64,000 bases of DNA, taken from positions 27,125,951 to 27,189,950 of the forward strand of contig CM066917.1 in NCBI GenBank assembly GCA_033964015.1. Direction: 5' to 3'. The notes below the pieces were generated by a model. That model saw nothing but the letters and a program-made list of their open reading frames with translations, was not told where the DNA came from and ran no database searches. Within the stretch, counting starts at the first letter, position 1. The number at the start of each line of letters is the position of its first letter. Origin of the DNA: Scolanthus callimorphus (lineage: Eukaryota > Cnidaria > Anthozoa > Actiniaria > Edwardsiidae). The position numbers were made by a program, and so were the translations under genes. Of the stretch, positions 30,676 to 43,421 are shown piece by piece.

Positions 30676-33600
30676 AAATAGTCACCTATCGTCTCGGTGG
30701 TGACTATTCGCCGGTATTCACGTCACCAGTAATGATAGTGATGTGTAGTAGTGATAAAGAACAATACAGCGCGTGCTTTCTTATGACGGCGCTCAGTGAA
30801 GTGCGCGATGCATGCTTATATTTCGAAGCTTTTAGGCTTCCTTGGACTCTTTCCCTCAAATCCTTGCGACGCACGCATGACCAGGTACCATGGTCTCGGT
30901 TGCATGCGCGCGCCGCACAGCTTTATGGGAAGTATCCGTTCTCGTACCCAGAGCTCACCGGCTCAACACCTCGCGGGAGAGGGCCACTGACGCATGTGCG
31001 AGATTTGATACAGAGCCTCCTGCCGTGCGTAGGTTAATAAAAGCGCGCGTAGCAATGACAACTTTTCTCTTGCTTATTTCTGGCGTTCGCCAAATCACAA
31101 GTTTGCTGAGTAACCTCGGAACCGCTCTTAATGTCAGCCGATTTTCCTTCCGTCTCAGCAGGCGCGTGGAAGGGAGCGACCGCAGGCGACTTGACGAAGG
31201 TAACTGATGATGAGAAGGATTGCCAAACAAAGCCGAAATTTGTCGCGCGGTGCGCAACTACGTGATCAACATTTCCACGAGAGAACGCCGAGCAGAATTA
31301 CTGGGGCTGAAGTGAGTTTTATTTTGAAAATGTTTCCGTTCCGCTAAGGATTACGTGCCTTATTTCTCTCTGTTCTTCACAGAGCTCGAAATTGCGTCCG
31401 ATAAAGGCGTAAATACTTCTAAAAATCTACGTTTTACGTCTACTTTTTTTCAATTAAAATAACATATAAGGCGGGAAATGACGCATGTGTTTTCAGTTTT
31501 AGCAGTGCTAATGAATTTACGCCTCTTAGATTTGTTTAAACTCAGAAAAAGATCGCCAAACATCATTCCACTCTATCCATAAATATCGCCTTGCGATTTG
31601 TTTACATACCTCGCAACTTTGTTTATGAAACTCGGCAGATCGACGTGACGTACACTGGGGTGATACCACTAGCACCCCCTTTTAATTCACTCATAGAACG
31701 AGAATATGTGAAAGTCATAATGAATACTTATACTAGCTAGCCGCCATATTGAAGTGGGCGTAAAAAATAAATTCGCCCGCTGTGTACTAGTGCTACCACC
31801 ACAGGAAGACCGCTCAGAATGTCTCAATTCCGCAAGGTTGTATGAATAATTTGCCTGCGCGATTTATATTCATTGAAAAAAGATATATTTGCAATTCTAC
31901 TCAATTTTAAATGCCAAAGACGGTCAACTTTTACTGTTTAGATATTAAAAAACTAATGAACTTAATTGCACTGTAAATATACATTTGATAAAGTGAAATT
32001 ATTTATTATAGTTCGTCAGTTGTTGGTTCAGTCATTTTCTTGGCCCAGCTTTCCATGCATTGCTAAGAACGCCATGTGCTGGTTTTAGAGATTAATACGT
32101 TTGATTCGCTCTTCAGGAAAGCAATGGTTTGTGTATAGTATGAACAAGTCAAATATCTTTCGTATTATCCAATTTCCAGAGCCCATTTGGAACGAAAACC
32201 CGTAAAATCCATGTCGTAATATAGTCCTGATTGCATTACCCGACTATAACGCGGGACATGGGGCTTAACTCTTAGAAAAATCTTCCTTATACTCACATAT
32301 AATATATGAAAGTAGTTTTTATATCTATAAAATCTGAAATTGAGCTCCCAACCTTGCGCTTACCAAATGAAAAGCAATATATGGTATCTATATACCTTTT
32401 TCGTAGGCACTATCCACTTGAAATCTTGCTTCCCGCAAGAGATTTGTACGTTTAAAGAGAGGCAGCCTTGTGTTAAAACTTCTCTTTTGGGCTCGACTTT
32501 CGACTGGTTCTCGTTAGTAGTGCTGTTGTCAGTTCAAGAACTTCTCTCTTGATACATCACAAGCCAGATAACAGCCACTGTTGTTCAACCCCGCCCGCTG
32601 ACCTCTGATTGGCTAATAGCTTTATTTGATAGTTGTGTTAGCGGGCTCAAGCTGTTTCAAGTCATCTCGGCTCACCGAACCAATAATTGCCTGGTAAACC
32701 ACCGGTGTAGCTTCAACAGGCCGCTTTGATAATTTCATCGAATAATAGCCTTAAAAAGGCCGCCTAAGTACTTGTGATTCAGGTTAAAATGAATAACGAC
32801 TGAATTTAACTTCCCTTTAGAGAGAGGATATCTTTCTTTCACAAATATTTTTGTTCGTGTCTTGTACCACCAGTGGCTAACTGACTGCTTTGATGATTTT
32901 CCTTTCAAGAATCTCCCTAAAAGTGCCGCCTAATACAGGAAATTCGGCTTAAAACCGAAATAATCTTCAATGAGCCTCCCTCTTTAAGTATTAGAAAACT
33001 TCTTTGCAGTTATCAAAAGAGCGACAAGGACAATTTTCGTGTTTCAGTGACTGAACAATTTGAAATTTTTCGTCGATGATCGAATGCAATGGCGAGAGCG
33101 CATCCTTTGTCGAAAAGTCACACTCATTTGTCGGAATTCCCTTTAGCCTTTCAAATTTCCCGAGTCAAAAATTAATTAAACTCGCTGGCAAATTAAACTG
33201 TTCGGAACTCCGCCAGAGCTCCTTTACGGGTAATTAAACTGTAATTTATCCGAGGCCAGCCTGCTAAATTGGTCCGCAGCAGCCGATTGACGGAGAAAAC
33301 TTCGGCCGAAGTGCTAATGCGAATTTTGCCGATTCCGTTTCACCCTTTGGGAGGAAATCTCTCTGCGAATTTCAGCAAACTTAAAGGCGCCGCCACGGTA
33401 CGCTGCCTTAAAGATACCGCTAAACTAATTTGTTATTTTTCTTTTCCTTAACCTTTGGAAAAATTAAAGCTGTTTTACCATTTACTGCCATTTCATATCA
33501 ATAACTACGTTTTTGTTCAACTTTAAAGAGCGTTTATTGTTTTCACGCGCGAAGACCCGAAAGTGCAAATTATGAGCGCGGGTTTCTTTTATATTTTATT

Positions 33601-35345
33601 GGCGGCATAGCCTTGTAAGCGAGTTGTTAATTCGCCTTCCTAATACAGCAATTCTAAAAATATGGCTCGTAACTCAGCATGAATTCTCTTGTTTGTATTA
33701 ACTTCCTGCGGCAATACGCTAGCTGAAACTTCCTTATAAACTCGCCAATTTTTTGTCTTGTCTGACCTGCACCTAAATAGTCAATTTATTTTATCTCATT
33801 ATAAAGCTATAAAACGCATAAAAACTAACCAAATTCCCCTGAGCAAACGAAACTAAAGACACTTTCTCACAGCAAATGAAAATAAAAAAATCTCGCAATT
33901 CCACGCAAAAAAGAGAGAGAATTACCAACCAATTTATACTTCGATTTCACAAATGGGTTGACCGCGAAATTAACCAATTGCAAAGTGAAGTCAATAAAAT
34001 ACAAACAGTGTTTAAGGGTTTGTTTACCTGTTTTAACTCCAAGAGCGTCCGCTTCTTTTGTTGTCTTTGCCGTCTTTTTGAAATTCAAAGTATTTATAGC
34101 TTTTACCGAAAAACAAACGCTTTTTCCTTCTCGTGTATACGTTTGCTATTTTCAATTGCTCTATTAACCGCAGAGCCGTTTGTTTCGGCACTTCAAAAAA
34201 CAATTTGCGTCCAATGTCGGAAGAATGTTTTATGTTTCATCTAGAGTTTAAAAATGTAGCAAATGATTTTGGCGGTCATAGATAAACGGAAATATAGATG
34301 TGATGGTAAGTTTCCTTTATTTAAAATACAAAGGATTTTGAGACAAATACTGTATATCAACTTTGTCCAAGGGGGAGTTTCCAGACTGTTTCATAGGGCG
34401 CCGTCCACGGCACGCAGCAAGCTTAGAAAATTCTACATTTTCAGATTATTTAGTGCTTCTTTGACTTTCAATTTCTAATATCCCTTTCACGGAAGTAAAA
34501 AGCCTCTGTCAGCCGCCATTTTGTCAGCCTAGCAACATACATGAGTCAGAGAAAACATCAATTTCCATCGGCTGATTTAGGGAATGTAGTGCGATATTTA
34601 GGATGGAATTCGGTAAATTAAGAATAGAATATTGTTTGTAGATTAATATTTCAAGGTTTCTACAGGCAATTCTTCTAATATTGAATGAAAACAAAAAAAA
34701 GGAGTGGTTGACAAGGGCTCTTTGAGAACCGCCATCACGCCCTGGAGTTCATTTAGACGCTCCAATATCCGGGGTCTACCATTAAAGATCGACGACTCCG
34801 TGGCGACCTTGGTTTTTCTATTCTCTTTCGCTGCGCTCAGCCGAATAGAAACATTTATTTTCTATAATAACGAGGGGAAACAGTATGGAAGATAGCCGTC
34901 CAGCAATGCGTCGTGAGAATCGCGTGGGGAGGCGAAGAGCGTAAAACTAACAATCTCGTTAGTACCGAAAATAAAATTAAATTGTTGGTAAAGTCAAAAG
35001 GGTTTTCATTTTGTAACGGTCGAAATGCTTAGAAAAGCTAGACGCTTTTTCTTTTCTTTTTTGGTATCCTTGTATGATTGTAGTGTCAGTGTTGTGTTAA
35101 GTATACACCTATTTCAAAAAGGTTGCTTTGGGTATTGATCTTTGGTCTTCGAAGCGAAATTTGTTTGGTACTTTTGGTGGTGGTAACTCAAGCTCAAGCA
35201 AAGATCCCCGATTTACCCAATCCGAAAGCAACGACCCGCGCTCTACTTCGCTCAACAAGTTTTTACAACTTGCAACAAATGTTTATGTTGCGTGACAAGT
35301 TGTTGCGCGAGATGAAAAACGCGCAACATCGATCCAAACTTTGCA
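30676..35345. other. No gene recognised
   Basis: Includes a fragment of the 'cccagagctc(c/a)ccggctc' family near 30937-31040, repeat family P copy 3, and otherwise sequence without supportable exons. Confidence 0.4.
34511..34723. repeat. Dispersed repeat family P, copy 3
   Basis: Same order of blocks as 26919-27124: GCCGCCATTTTGTCAGC, TTTCCATCGGCTGATTTAG, and GGAGTGGTTGACA near the end. Confidence 0.6.
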
Positions 35346-35587
35346 ACGCAACAATAGCCGTATTCACACTAGAGACGGAAAACTCGTCTGAGACGAGTTT
35401 CTCTTCAGAAAAAGTTCTTGCTTTATGTCACTTCTGCTCAGAAACACTTGCTTGTTATCTGTCTAAACTTTCTCCTTCAAAAAAAATTGTTTTCACGTGA
35501 TCACAGAAGAACAGGGAACCATAGTCAAGGCGAGAAACTCGTCTCAGACGGGAAACTCGTCTCTAGTGTGAATACAGCTATTGTTGC
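35346..35587. mobile_element. MITE with CAATAGC...GTATTCACACTAGAGACG ends
   Basis: Left GTATTCACACTAGAGACGG, right CGTCTCTAGTGTGAATAC. The inverted similarity extends outward (ACAATAGC / GCTATTGT) and inward through repeated CTCGTCT(C/G)AGACGAG blocks. Confidence 0.75.
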
Positions 35588-35970
35588 GCGACAAGTTGAG
35601 AGATTTTGCGCCTCGTATTTCCCCGGCTTTAGGTGTATACTGCCGATAAACCAGTCTGAAGGAAATACCTACAGGTCCCGGGAAATTATTAAACACAGAG
35701 TTCAAGTCACGCGCGCGTCTTCAAATGAAACTGAAATTGAAAATCGACGTGGAGCTTTCTAACGTTGCATTCGCCCTAGGGTATTTTCTTGGGAAATTTA
35801 ATTGAGCTAACTCAAATTACAGAACGTTCTCACACAAAAGTGCACTGAAGGATAACGTGTTTGTTTACTCGCCAAGAAAAAAAACATGGTTACATTAGTG
35901 ATTTTTCGATACCACAGGCACTAGCAGTTTGGGCATTGCCACTTGCGCCTTGTAAGTGTGTGACAATTGT

Positions 35971-36138
35971 TTCGCGTAGGTTTACGTTTCAAACGTGCAC
36001 GTTTTGTCGAGAATTTGTCGCGTTTCTCGCTCGCTGATTGGCTGCTGTTTTGACCGTTATTTTTCAGCCAATCAGCGAGCGAGAAACGTGACTATTTCTC
36101 GGCAAAACGTGCACGTTTGAAACGTAAACCTACGCGAA
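35971..36138. mobile_element. 168-bp long-hairpin MITE
   Basis: Arms begin TTCGCGTAGGTTTACGTTTC and match the complementary right arm ending TACGCGAA, with near-perfect pairing for over 60 bp. A central CTGATTGGCTG / CAGCCAATCAG pair is included. Confidence 0.8.
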
Positions 36139-36500
36139 AAAATCGTCAAGCTTCAGGGTTGAACGCAAATGGTAGTAAAAAATTGGTTCTTCCGGCAGCC
36201 TGTTAAGTCCTCCAACCTCTCCTTGTCTAGCGGTCGTGTATTTCGACCGCTTTGAGTTCCCTCACTGTGAGGAGAAGACCCTTTTTTCTTTCTTTTCAGT
36301 TGCAGTACCCACGAACCATGCAAAAGCGCCTTACTATACGTATAGTTAGTGTTCTACTTTCTCACGTAATACTATATGCGCCTCACACAAATACTTCAAT
36401 AGTATTCATGTGGCGATTCCAGATACTCATTGCTCTACCCAAATGATTAGACCAAAATAGAAGGTGCTTTGGGCAGCACACAATACACGGGATTTAGTAC

Positions 36501-36628
36501 AAAAACCCATTTTATGGGAAATGCTGAATTTCCCATGGCATAGAGAATGGGAAGTGTTCGGAATTCACATGTATAGCCATGGGAAAGCCGAACACTTCCC
36601 AATCTTGTGTCATGGGAAAATGGGTTTC
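36501..36628. repeat. Hairpin repeat (AAACCCATTTTATGGGA arms)
   Basis: Outer arms AAACCCATTTTATGGGA / ATGGGAAAATGGGTTT and inner arms GGGAAGTGTTCGG / CCGAACACTTCCC. Confidence 0.6.
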
Positions 36629-36711
36629 TGCAGTTTTGTGATAGTTGGTGCCAATACTTGTCTTAACTGACCTAATTTTTAACTAAAATTGTTTCCTTTC
36701 CAAGGGACTTG

Positions 36712-36907
36712 ACAGGGCCCGCCATTAACGTTTTTCGCTAGGTGCCATTGGCGACCAATTCAAAAAAATTTAGTCGCCAAAACGCAATATTTAGTCACCA
36801 CATAAGCGTGGATTTCAGCCACATTGGCGACTAGCTCTAACATTTTGGTCGCCAAGCCCTCAAATTTAGTCGCCATTGGTGACCATATGGTTGCAATGTC
36901 GAGCCCT
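36712..36907. repeat. TTTAGTCGCCA-rich dispersed repeat
   Basis: Several copies of TTTAGTC(G/A)CCA. The right end matches 6555-6600 in reverse complement. Confidence 0.5.
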
Positions 36908-37034
36908 GCTTGAAAACGTGCGACACATTTTTTGTTTCTCTAATAAGTCTGATCATCGTGAGCCAGTTCTTTCAATTTTGAACACATTTTATCACAAGAA
37001 TATTTGCTTACAGCTGTCGTGCGGTAAGGTTTAA

Positions 37035-37281
37035 AGGGGCTCTCGCACGCTTGCGGGCCGCTTCTCTGACAAGAAAATAGCTCAAATCGCAATCCAATTC
37101 CATCCTCTTCATAACAAGTCAAAACAACCTAGAATTGCATTTGTATAACACTTGAAAGGTTTTTCTATTAATCTGGAGGATTATTTTGATTACTACGGGC
37201 AATTGTACATGTGTTTTTATGGTTACAATTTTACTTATTTTATGTCCACGGTGGACGAATATTAAGCGTGCGAGTGCCCCT
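37035..37281. mobile_element. 247-bp TTAA MITE, family B copy 2
   Basis: Same termini as 5811-6052, with TTAA at 37031-37034 and 37282-37285. Confidence 0.8.
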
Positions 37282-37285
37282 TTAA

Positions 37286-40226
37286 AGCTCGTCTGCAAAA
37301 TTAAAATTATCGCACAAAAATAAAGCCATGGGAAATTAAAGCTTTAGGGAGGCGTTCAGTAAGTTGCAGCTTCTTGGTAGGCATCGTTTTTTTGGCGTGT
37401 CCCTTAACTCTACTGACCCGAAAGTCTTCACTGGGTGAGTCACAGAAGCAGATCATTGAGGTTAAGCCAGCAAGGACCATTAATTTAGGTTACGTGACTA
37501 TGGCCACAAAATCGCTGAGGTAATATCAGTAAAAAGCGTCCTTTTTCGCTAAATGAGGAAAAAAAATAATTTGCCTGACTTTCTCCTGCAAAGCTATTAG
37601 TCATTACGCCGCTCAATCAAATTAACGGAACAAAGGAGTATGGTAGGGCGCTTTGTGAGATTCAGGACGGTTCAATTCATTCTCCACGGGCGGCGAGAGC
37701 GCAAACTTTGAACGTGAATTTCCTGCTGAGATCTCTGACAAAATAACCGAAAACTCATTAAACCGATTCGTGATTAGCCAGCTTCCCCATCGCGCAACAT
37801 GTCCAAACAATGTAGTCAGGATAATCAACCATGGCACGAAACACACTCAACACTAAACCATGGAATGGAACAGTGGGCAATTTTCATAAATTTTCGCGCC
37901 TCTACGCTCTGGAATTTGCAGATCTGAAAAACCGAGACGATTCTCTCTTTCATGGTCCCTTGATTGCAACATATTCATTCTAGTCTTCAATGCAAAACTA
38001 ACAATCTTGCTCTCGTTTTAATTTCGTTTTTTTTTTTTTTGGTAAAGAATAATGTATTGTTCATTATTGTAAACCATTCAGTAGAGCTCCTGTAGCAGTT
38101 CATAGAAACGTGTTTGACAAATTATAAGAAGCCATTGTATACCGGGAAAATAGAAAAATCTGCTAACAGAGACTTGGCTGTGATCTTGTGGCATGTTCGT
38201 CCGTGTTATTAGTTCTTGATTTTTGGAGTTAAACAATTTAAAGACGCAAATTATCAGAAAGATGCGAACCAGGGTTGCGAAGAGGTTTTTACTTGCAAAC
38301 AAAATATGTATAGGAAAAAATACACTATGGTGCAACCAACGAAAATAAAGGAAAAGGAAAATTTGGAAGCGAAAAACATCATTAGAAATAGCTAAAACAA
38401 CACATGAGAGGGGCATAATCTTTTTTGTCCTCCAAAATCGCCAGAAATCCTGAGATTCTCGTAAAAATCTGATCTCGTTTCTCTTACCTTTGACCTAGCT
38501 GATAGATATTGTAACCTTCTGACTCAACCCCTTTAGGTCTAGAAAAAAGGTCTACGCATTCTGATGCATCCGAAGGCTAGATTCCAAGACCCTGAACACT
38601 CCCCAATCCTTGTCTTTTAATTTCAGCAACTGTCAACATGTACTCTAACAATGGATCTCATGCACTGGATGGCTAGAATATCAAAACTGAAAACAATAAT
38701 GGTGTAAAAATTGAATAGGCATAAATTGGGCAATTGGTTTTGCTTGTTCCAAAAAGTGAATTACAAAACTGAGCACGAAGAGCGACGTTGTTTTCAGTAG
38801 GAATAATTTATTTTAGATTTGTGGATTTGTCTCCCTTCTAACTCCCATTTTTCTTGCTATTTTCTGTGAGAGAATACTGACAGAAAAAATCAGGGCTAAG
38901 TCACGTGTGGAAGTGTTTAGCTATTGAAAGGATGCAAATTGAAAACCTCTTCTCCAAATATTCTCTATCACATGATAACATAATCGATCAACTTTCCCTT
39001 TCCATGGTTTGTAGAAACGTGAAGACATTTTTATAGAATTAAGAAAGAATCTACGGGAAACAAAATAACCTAAAAATAGGAAAATATGCTATGGGTTTCC
39101 TGTGCCATATGCACGCACAAAAATCATTTCTTTCGTGTGGACATGAGAGATGAAGCAAAACAAGATCCCGTTCTCCAGAATCTAGTCGGATATGATCTTA
39201 GTTGCTCTCCCGCAAATAGACACTTATTTTGTAAAGGGCTGGGAGCTGGTTGTTTGAAGATGTAGATCCGATCCAATTTTCAGTTTGCTAGGAACCAATT
39301 TTCAATTTGTAACTAAGTTCAGTATGGAATTTTGTGTGAAACTTATCGCGTGGAGAGGTCTAGCTCGTCTCATTCAAACATTTTTCTCATATTTCTTGAA
39401 TATCGAAAATAAGCTCTATAACTTTTCCTGTTTATCAAGTTAAAATTTAGGCTTACACCAAAACAAAATTTTAAAAGATATGCATTAAATCTGTCCCTTT
39501 TTTTCGTTTAAATGGTCCTTCGTGCCGGATTCGAGATATTAAAAACGTTGTTACTTTTGAACATTTGAAAAATCGAATCATAATTGTATTTAGTCAGAAG
39601 AGGAAACTAGTTTCGAATGCATGTCTTGTGATATGGCATTTAATATTAAATTGTTCTCGCTGTTTTTATATTTCTCGTAATAAATTGCTGTAATTTGTAC
39701 ATCTCATCTTTTTTCATTTCTGCATGTAAGAATGTCGTGTAAAAATCTAAATAACTGTTAGTGTACGTTAGTGGACAGTGGTTCCTGATTTGGAGAAAAG
39801 ATATCTGTTCAATTTTTCACAAGCTTCTGTCAAAGCACTTAGAGTAACATAAAAGGGTATGACGATGACTAACTATTTTAAATGTAGTTTGGAAATATAT
39901 AGCCAATAGCTGTTACCTCATCGGATTTCTAGTCGAGTCCAGTTGTTTGAGAAAACTCTTGCTTGCTAATCTTTAGGAAAGACGTTGATTCCTTTGTATA
40001 GAAAGCATGAGAATATCACTTGCGTTTTTTCTGCTCCTCTCATCTTTTCACTAATTCCCTTTTATTGAGAGATTCCAGGAAAAGTGCTTTTTTAATAAAT
40101 GTCCACTTACGTACATCGACCCATGTGGTCAGCATTCCCTTAAACTAGCCAATCAGAAGAAAGATGATTACTCGCATTTTAAGAGGGCAAAAGGTAACAG
40201 CACGAAACCCTAACTTGTAGTTTCCA
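37286..40226. other. No gene recognised
   Basis: AT-rich sequence with a poly-T run near 38028-38041. The longest minus-strand frame (38078-38416) is hydrophobic but has no family features or splice context. Confidence 0.45.
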
Positions 40227-40364
40227 GGGGCCGGTTCCTAGAAGGCCAGTTAAGAGTTATCAGTGGATAAACGCTTATCCAACGGATAAATCCTGAACAA
40301 AACCTATACAACAAATAACTTTTATCCGTGGATAACTTTATCCAACCTTTCAGGAACCGGCCCC
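40227..40364. mobile_element. MITE with GGGGCCGGTTCCT ends
   Basis: GGGGCCGGTTCCTAGAAGG on the left and CAGGAACCGGCCCC on the right. The interior has repeated GGATAA / TTATCC motifs. Confidence 0.7.
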
Positions 40365-41025
40365 AGGACTTGACCTTAACGGCAGTCTATACTAGCCAAA
40401 TAAAAGCTACAAGTGGATTTCATTGATTTACTAGCCATCTTGGCTAAATTTTCAAAATATTGTTCACCGTTTTTTCACGTTCAAAAATGGTCAGAATAAC
40501 AAGAAGACAAAAGCATTTCCGCATGAAATTTGCCGTCATTTTCGCCGTTGGTCGCCATCTTGATTGTGCATGAGCAACGATTCATACTCTAAACAAAAAT
40601 TCACACGAAGCAGGCTCATGCTATTTTTATTCAGTACATCGCTGAACATGCATTTAAAAATATGTACCGAGTTTCGTCGGTTTCTGAAAGCTTTTTCTTG
40701 AAGAAATTGTTGAATAAATATCAAAAATGTTGAAATTGTTTTGGCCCCCAGCTTAAAAATTATTGTGAAGCAAGTCGACCCTACCCTTAAAAAACCTTGT
40801 AAACTTTCAAAAGAATCTTCTCGTTATATTTGAATAGACATTGATAGACACAAAGCACACCAAGAGCATCAAAGTACAGTAAACAAGAAACTCTTACCTT
40901 ATTAAAAATCTCGACAAACTGTCCGCCTATTCATAGAGACAACATGTAAAGGCACAGACAGGGACAAGGCGCAAACTTCTTTTATAACCTTGCATCAAAA
41001 TACCTCTTCTGAATTTATTAACTAA

Positions 41026-41246
41026 GGGGCCGACCATTTAACTCTTGAGGGGGGGGGGGGGGCTTTTTTGAAAAAAAATTTCCTGCACGGCCCGAAGGGC
41101 CGAAAAAAAATTCCTGCACAGCAAAATGGTGACTAAAACCCTTCTTTTTTATTGGAAAAAAATTCTCACCGCATAACAGAGGCAGAAAAAAATCTTGCAC
41201 TGACAAAAAAGCCCCCCCCCCCCTCAAAAGTAAAATGGTCGGCCCC
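41026..41246. mobile_element. 221-bp Harbinger-like MITE (TAA duplication)
   Basis: Ends GGGGCCGACCATTTAACTCT and AAAATGGTCGGCCCC, with TAA at 41023-41025 and 41247-41249. A 3-bp TWA duplication is typical of PIF/Harbinger. It has G and C homopolymers inside its ends. Confidence 0.7.
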
Positions 41247-41440
41247 TAAATGGCTTGCTCGAAAAGGGAATCGTAATTTCTATGCCCAGACAAGACGTGC
41301 CGATCAATTAACTCTAATTAAACTGTTTAACTGACAAGTTGCGGCAATTTCTTGGTCAGTATCGTTTATCCTTCCGCCATTTGCAAAATTCCTTTCAACC
41401 AAGCGAATCGGGTTTCTGCTAACAAAAGCAGCTGTGAATT

Positions 41441-41795
41441 TTACTGCAATTTTCATAATTTTGTGAACTACACCAACATTTCAAACCGCGGTGTGGCTTC
41501 AGTCAATCAAATGAGTGAAGAGCTCTGGGTCATTACAAGCAGGCTTTCAGAGGTTTTTTTTTAAACTAAAGCTAGGCTTCAAAACTAAATTTTCCACCAT
41601 AATATTCAAACGGCACTCAAATCGAATCATAAGTTTCGAAGCCTGGCTTGTCCTTATTAGTTCAAAAAACCTCTCAAAGCCTACGTGAAATCACCCAGAG
41701 CTGTTCACTCGCTTGACTGATGGACTGATGGAAGACAAACCGTGGTTTGTTAGTTGGCGTAGAGTTCGCAGAATTATGAAAATTGCAGTAATTTC
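41441..41795. repeat. Palindromic repeat, copy 1
   Basis: Left half (TTTTACTGCAATTTTCATAA, then a CACCAAC block) is the inverted counterpart of the right half (GTTGGCGTAGAGTTCGCAGA, then AAAATTGCAGTAATTTC). A related palindrome is at 59596-59885. Confidence 0.55.
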
Positions 41796-42164
41796 TACTT
41801 TGTCGCCGGCCTCTTTTCCTGTTTTGTTATGATGCTCGTGGCGATAGCGTGTGTTAGCCTTTTCCAATTCAACAGATGATCAAATCTTCTCCAGTTTGCC
41901 GAGCGGATTAAAAGTTGCAATTATCCCAACAGTTAAAACAGTTTTGACAGTATAATTCTTCTCAGAGACACAACGGCGGACGGCTTTTGACCGCAAAATC
42001 TTTGATGCAATGGTCTCAGTGTTACGATGGTTTGAGGTGTGGACATGCTGGCGAACGAACTAGAATCTCTACATGTATCTATTGATGCTGTGTTACGCTG
42101 TTATACGCATTTTTTCAAACACTTTGAACAGAACAACAAGTCGGATGATCGTCGTATCTTTTAG

Positions 42165-42545
42165 GGGTTAAAATCACGATGGTTTGGTCTCTTTTAGGGG
42201 TGATCGTGATCTTCAATATAAAATTTTAGGGAGATTGGTATCTTTTAGGGCCGAAACTGTGTCCAAATTGTTTTTTCTTATGATGGTGCTTCTAAAAACC
42301 GTGTAAGAAAGAGAGATTATTCGATTCGAGAAGACGATAAATTAGAAACAAACACGGAAATTTCTTGATGGGTATCTTTCACCTTTTACCTGTGTCCTTC
42401 GCGCCTACTTGGTACATAAGACCTCATCTTTTAGGGTAATAATTTTTTTGGCCCGCCATGTTTTGTATATTTTAGGGGTGAAACTGAAAATTTCCGACGA
42501 TCATCCCCGACAAAAAAATATTGGAGTCCCCCCCCCCCCCCCCCC
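42165..42545. repeat. Spaced TTTTAGGGGT repeat ending in poly-C
   Basis: Several (C)TTTTAGGG(GT) motifs at irregular 20-60 bp spacing, closed by a run of about 17 C at 42529-42545. It resembles the poly-G-ended family at 8291 and 47180. Confidence 0.45.
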
Positions 42546-42730
42546 AGGAGTAATAGTAGGTCGTCTAGTTCATAAAACCTATTTCCCTGTGAGCAGAGGC
42601 TACTTTTGATCTCCCTGCATTTTCGTTTACTCATTTAGTGTTTTCTTGTGTTTTTCAACTACGCAAAAGTAGCTTCTGCACACAAATGTCATTTCTCTGT
42701 CGCGCATGTGTGAGAAAATGGCGTGAGCTC

Positions 42731-42949
42731 CATTCTCTTACCCAGAGCTCCCCGGCTCTCGTCACCTCACGGAAGACTCTGGTGACAGCCACCGCATGCG
42801 CGAGATTTAATACAGAGCCGTTGAGAGAAAGACCTTTCAGCGCATGCTCCAACGTTCAAAATGAGCCAATCAGCGAAGCCCCTCAAATGGATGTCCCCAG
42901 AGCCTCCCCTGCGAAGTGACGAGCCGGGGAGCTCTAGGTACGAGAATGC
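42731..42949. repeat. CAGAGCTCCCCGGCTC inverted repeat family
   Basis: Left CATTCTCTTACCCAGAGCTC, right GAGCTCTAGGTACGAGAATG. More copies follow at 42956-43080 and 52318-52636, with a fragment near 30937. Confidence 0.55.
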
Positions 42950-43319
42950 GTGAGCTCATTCTCGAACCCAGAGCTCCCCGGCTCGTCTCCTCGGTGGAGG
43001 CTCTGGTGACAGCCACTGACGCATGCGCGCGATTTAATACAGAGCCGCTGACAATCTCGTACCGAGAGCCCGTGCATCTTTGAGCCAGCGGCAAGTTCAG
43101 GGTACCCAAAATCTGGGTACTCTTCAGTGCGCATGCGTTTGACCTTGACCGTTACTAAAATCATGGATTTATCACAATTCTTCAATATGTTATAGGAATT
43201 TTTCACACCTTGCATTCGTAGTTACAAGACCAGCTAAAAGCAGTTTTAAAAACTTAAATTACTGACATATTTCATTCAGTTTTGACAGAAACATATAAGT
43301 GAGTTAAAACGTGTAACAG

Positions 43320-43414
43320 CCAATCTCGTTCCCAGAGCCCTGCATTTTCTGCGCATGCGTCGCCAAATTATGGCGACGCACGCAGAAAATGCAGGGCTCT
43401 GGGAACGAGATTGG
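43320..43414. repeat. 95-bp near-perfect hairpin
   Basis: Arm CCAATCTCGTTCCCAGAGCC continues to CGCATGCGTCGCC and is mirrored through to GGGAACGAGATTGG with almost no mismatch; the loop is about 8 bp. Confidence 0.8.
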
Positions 43415-43421
43415 TGTAATG

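Noticed and set aside
38078..38416. Hydrophobic 112-codon minus-strand frame
   Set aside because: Composition is explained by AT-rich sequence. No splice context or motif.
42165..42545. TTTTAGGG motifs as interstitial telomere repeat
   Set aside because: Spacing is irregular and the motifs are degenerate. They resemble a dispersed repeat, not a tandem telomeric array.
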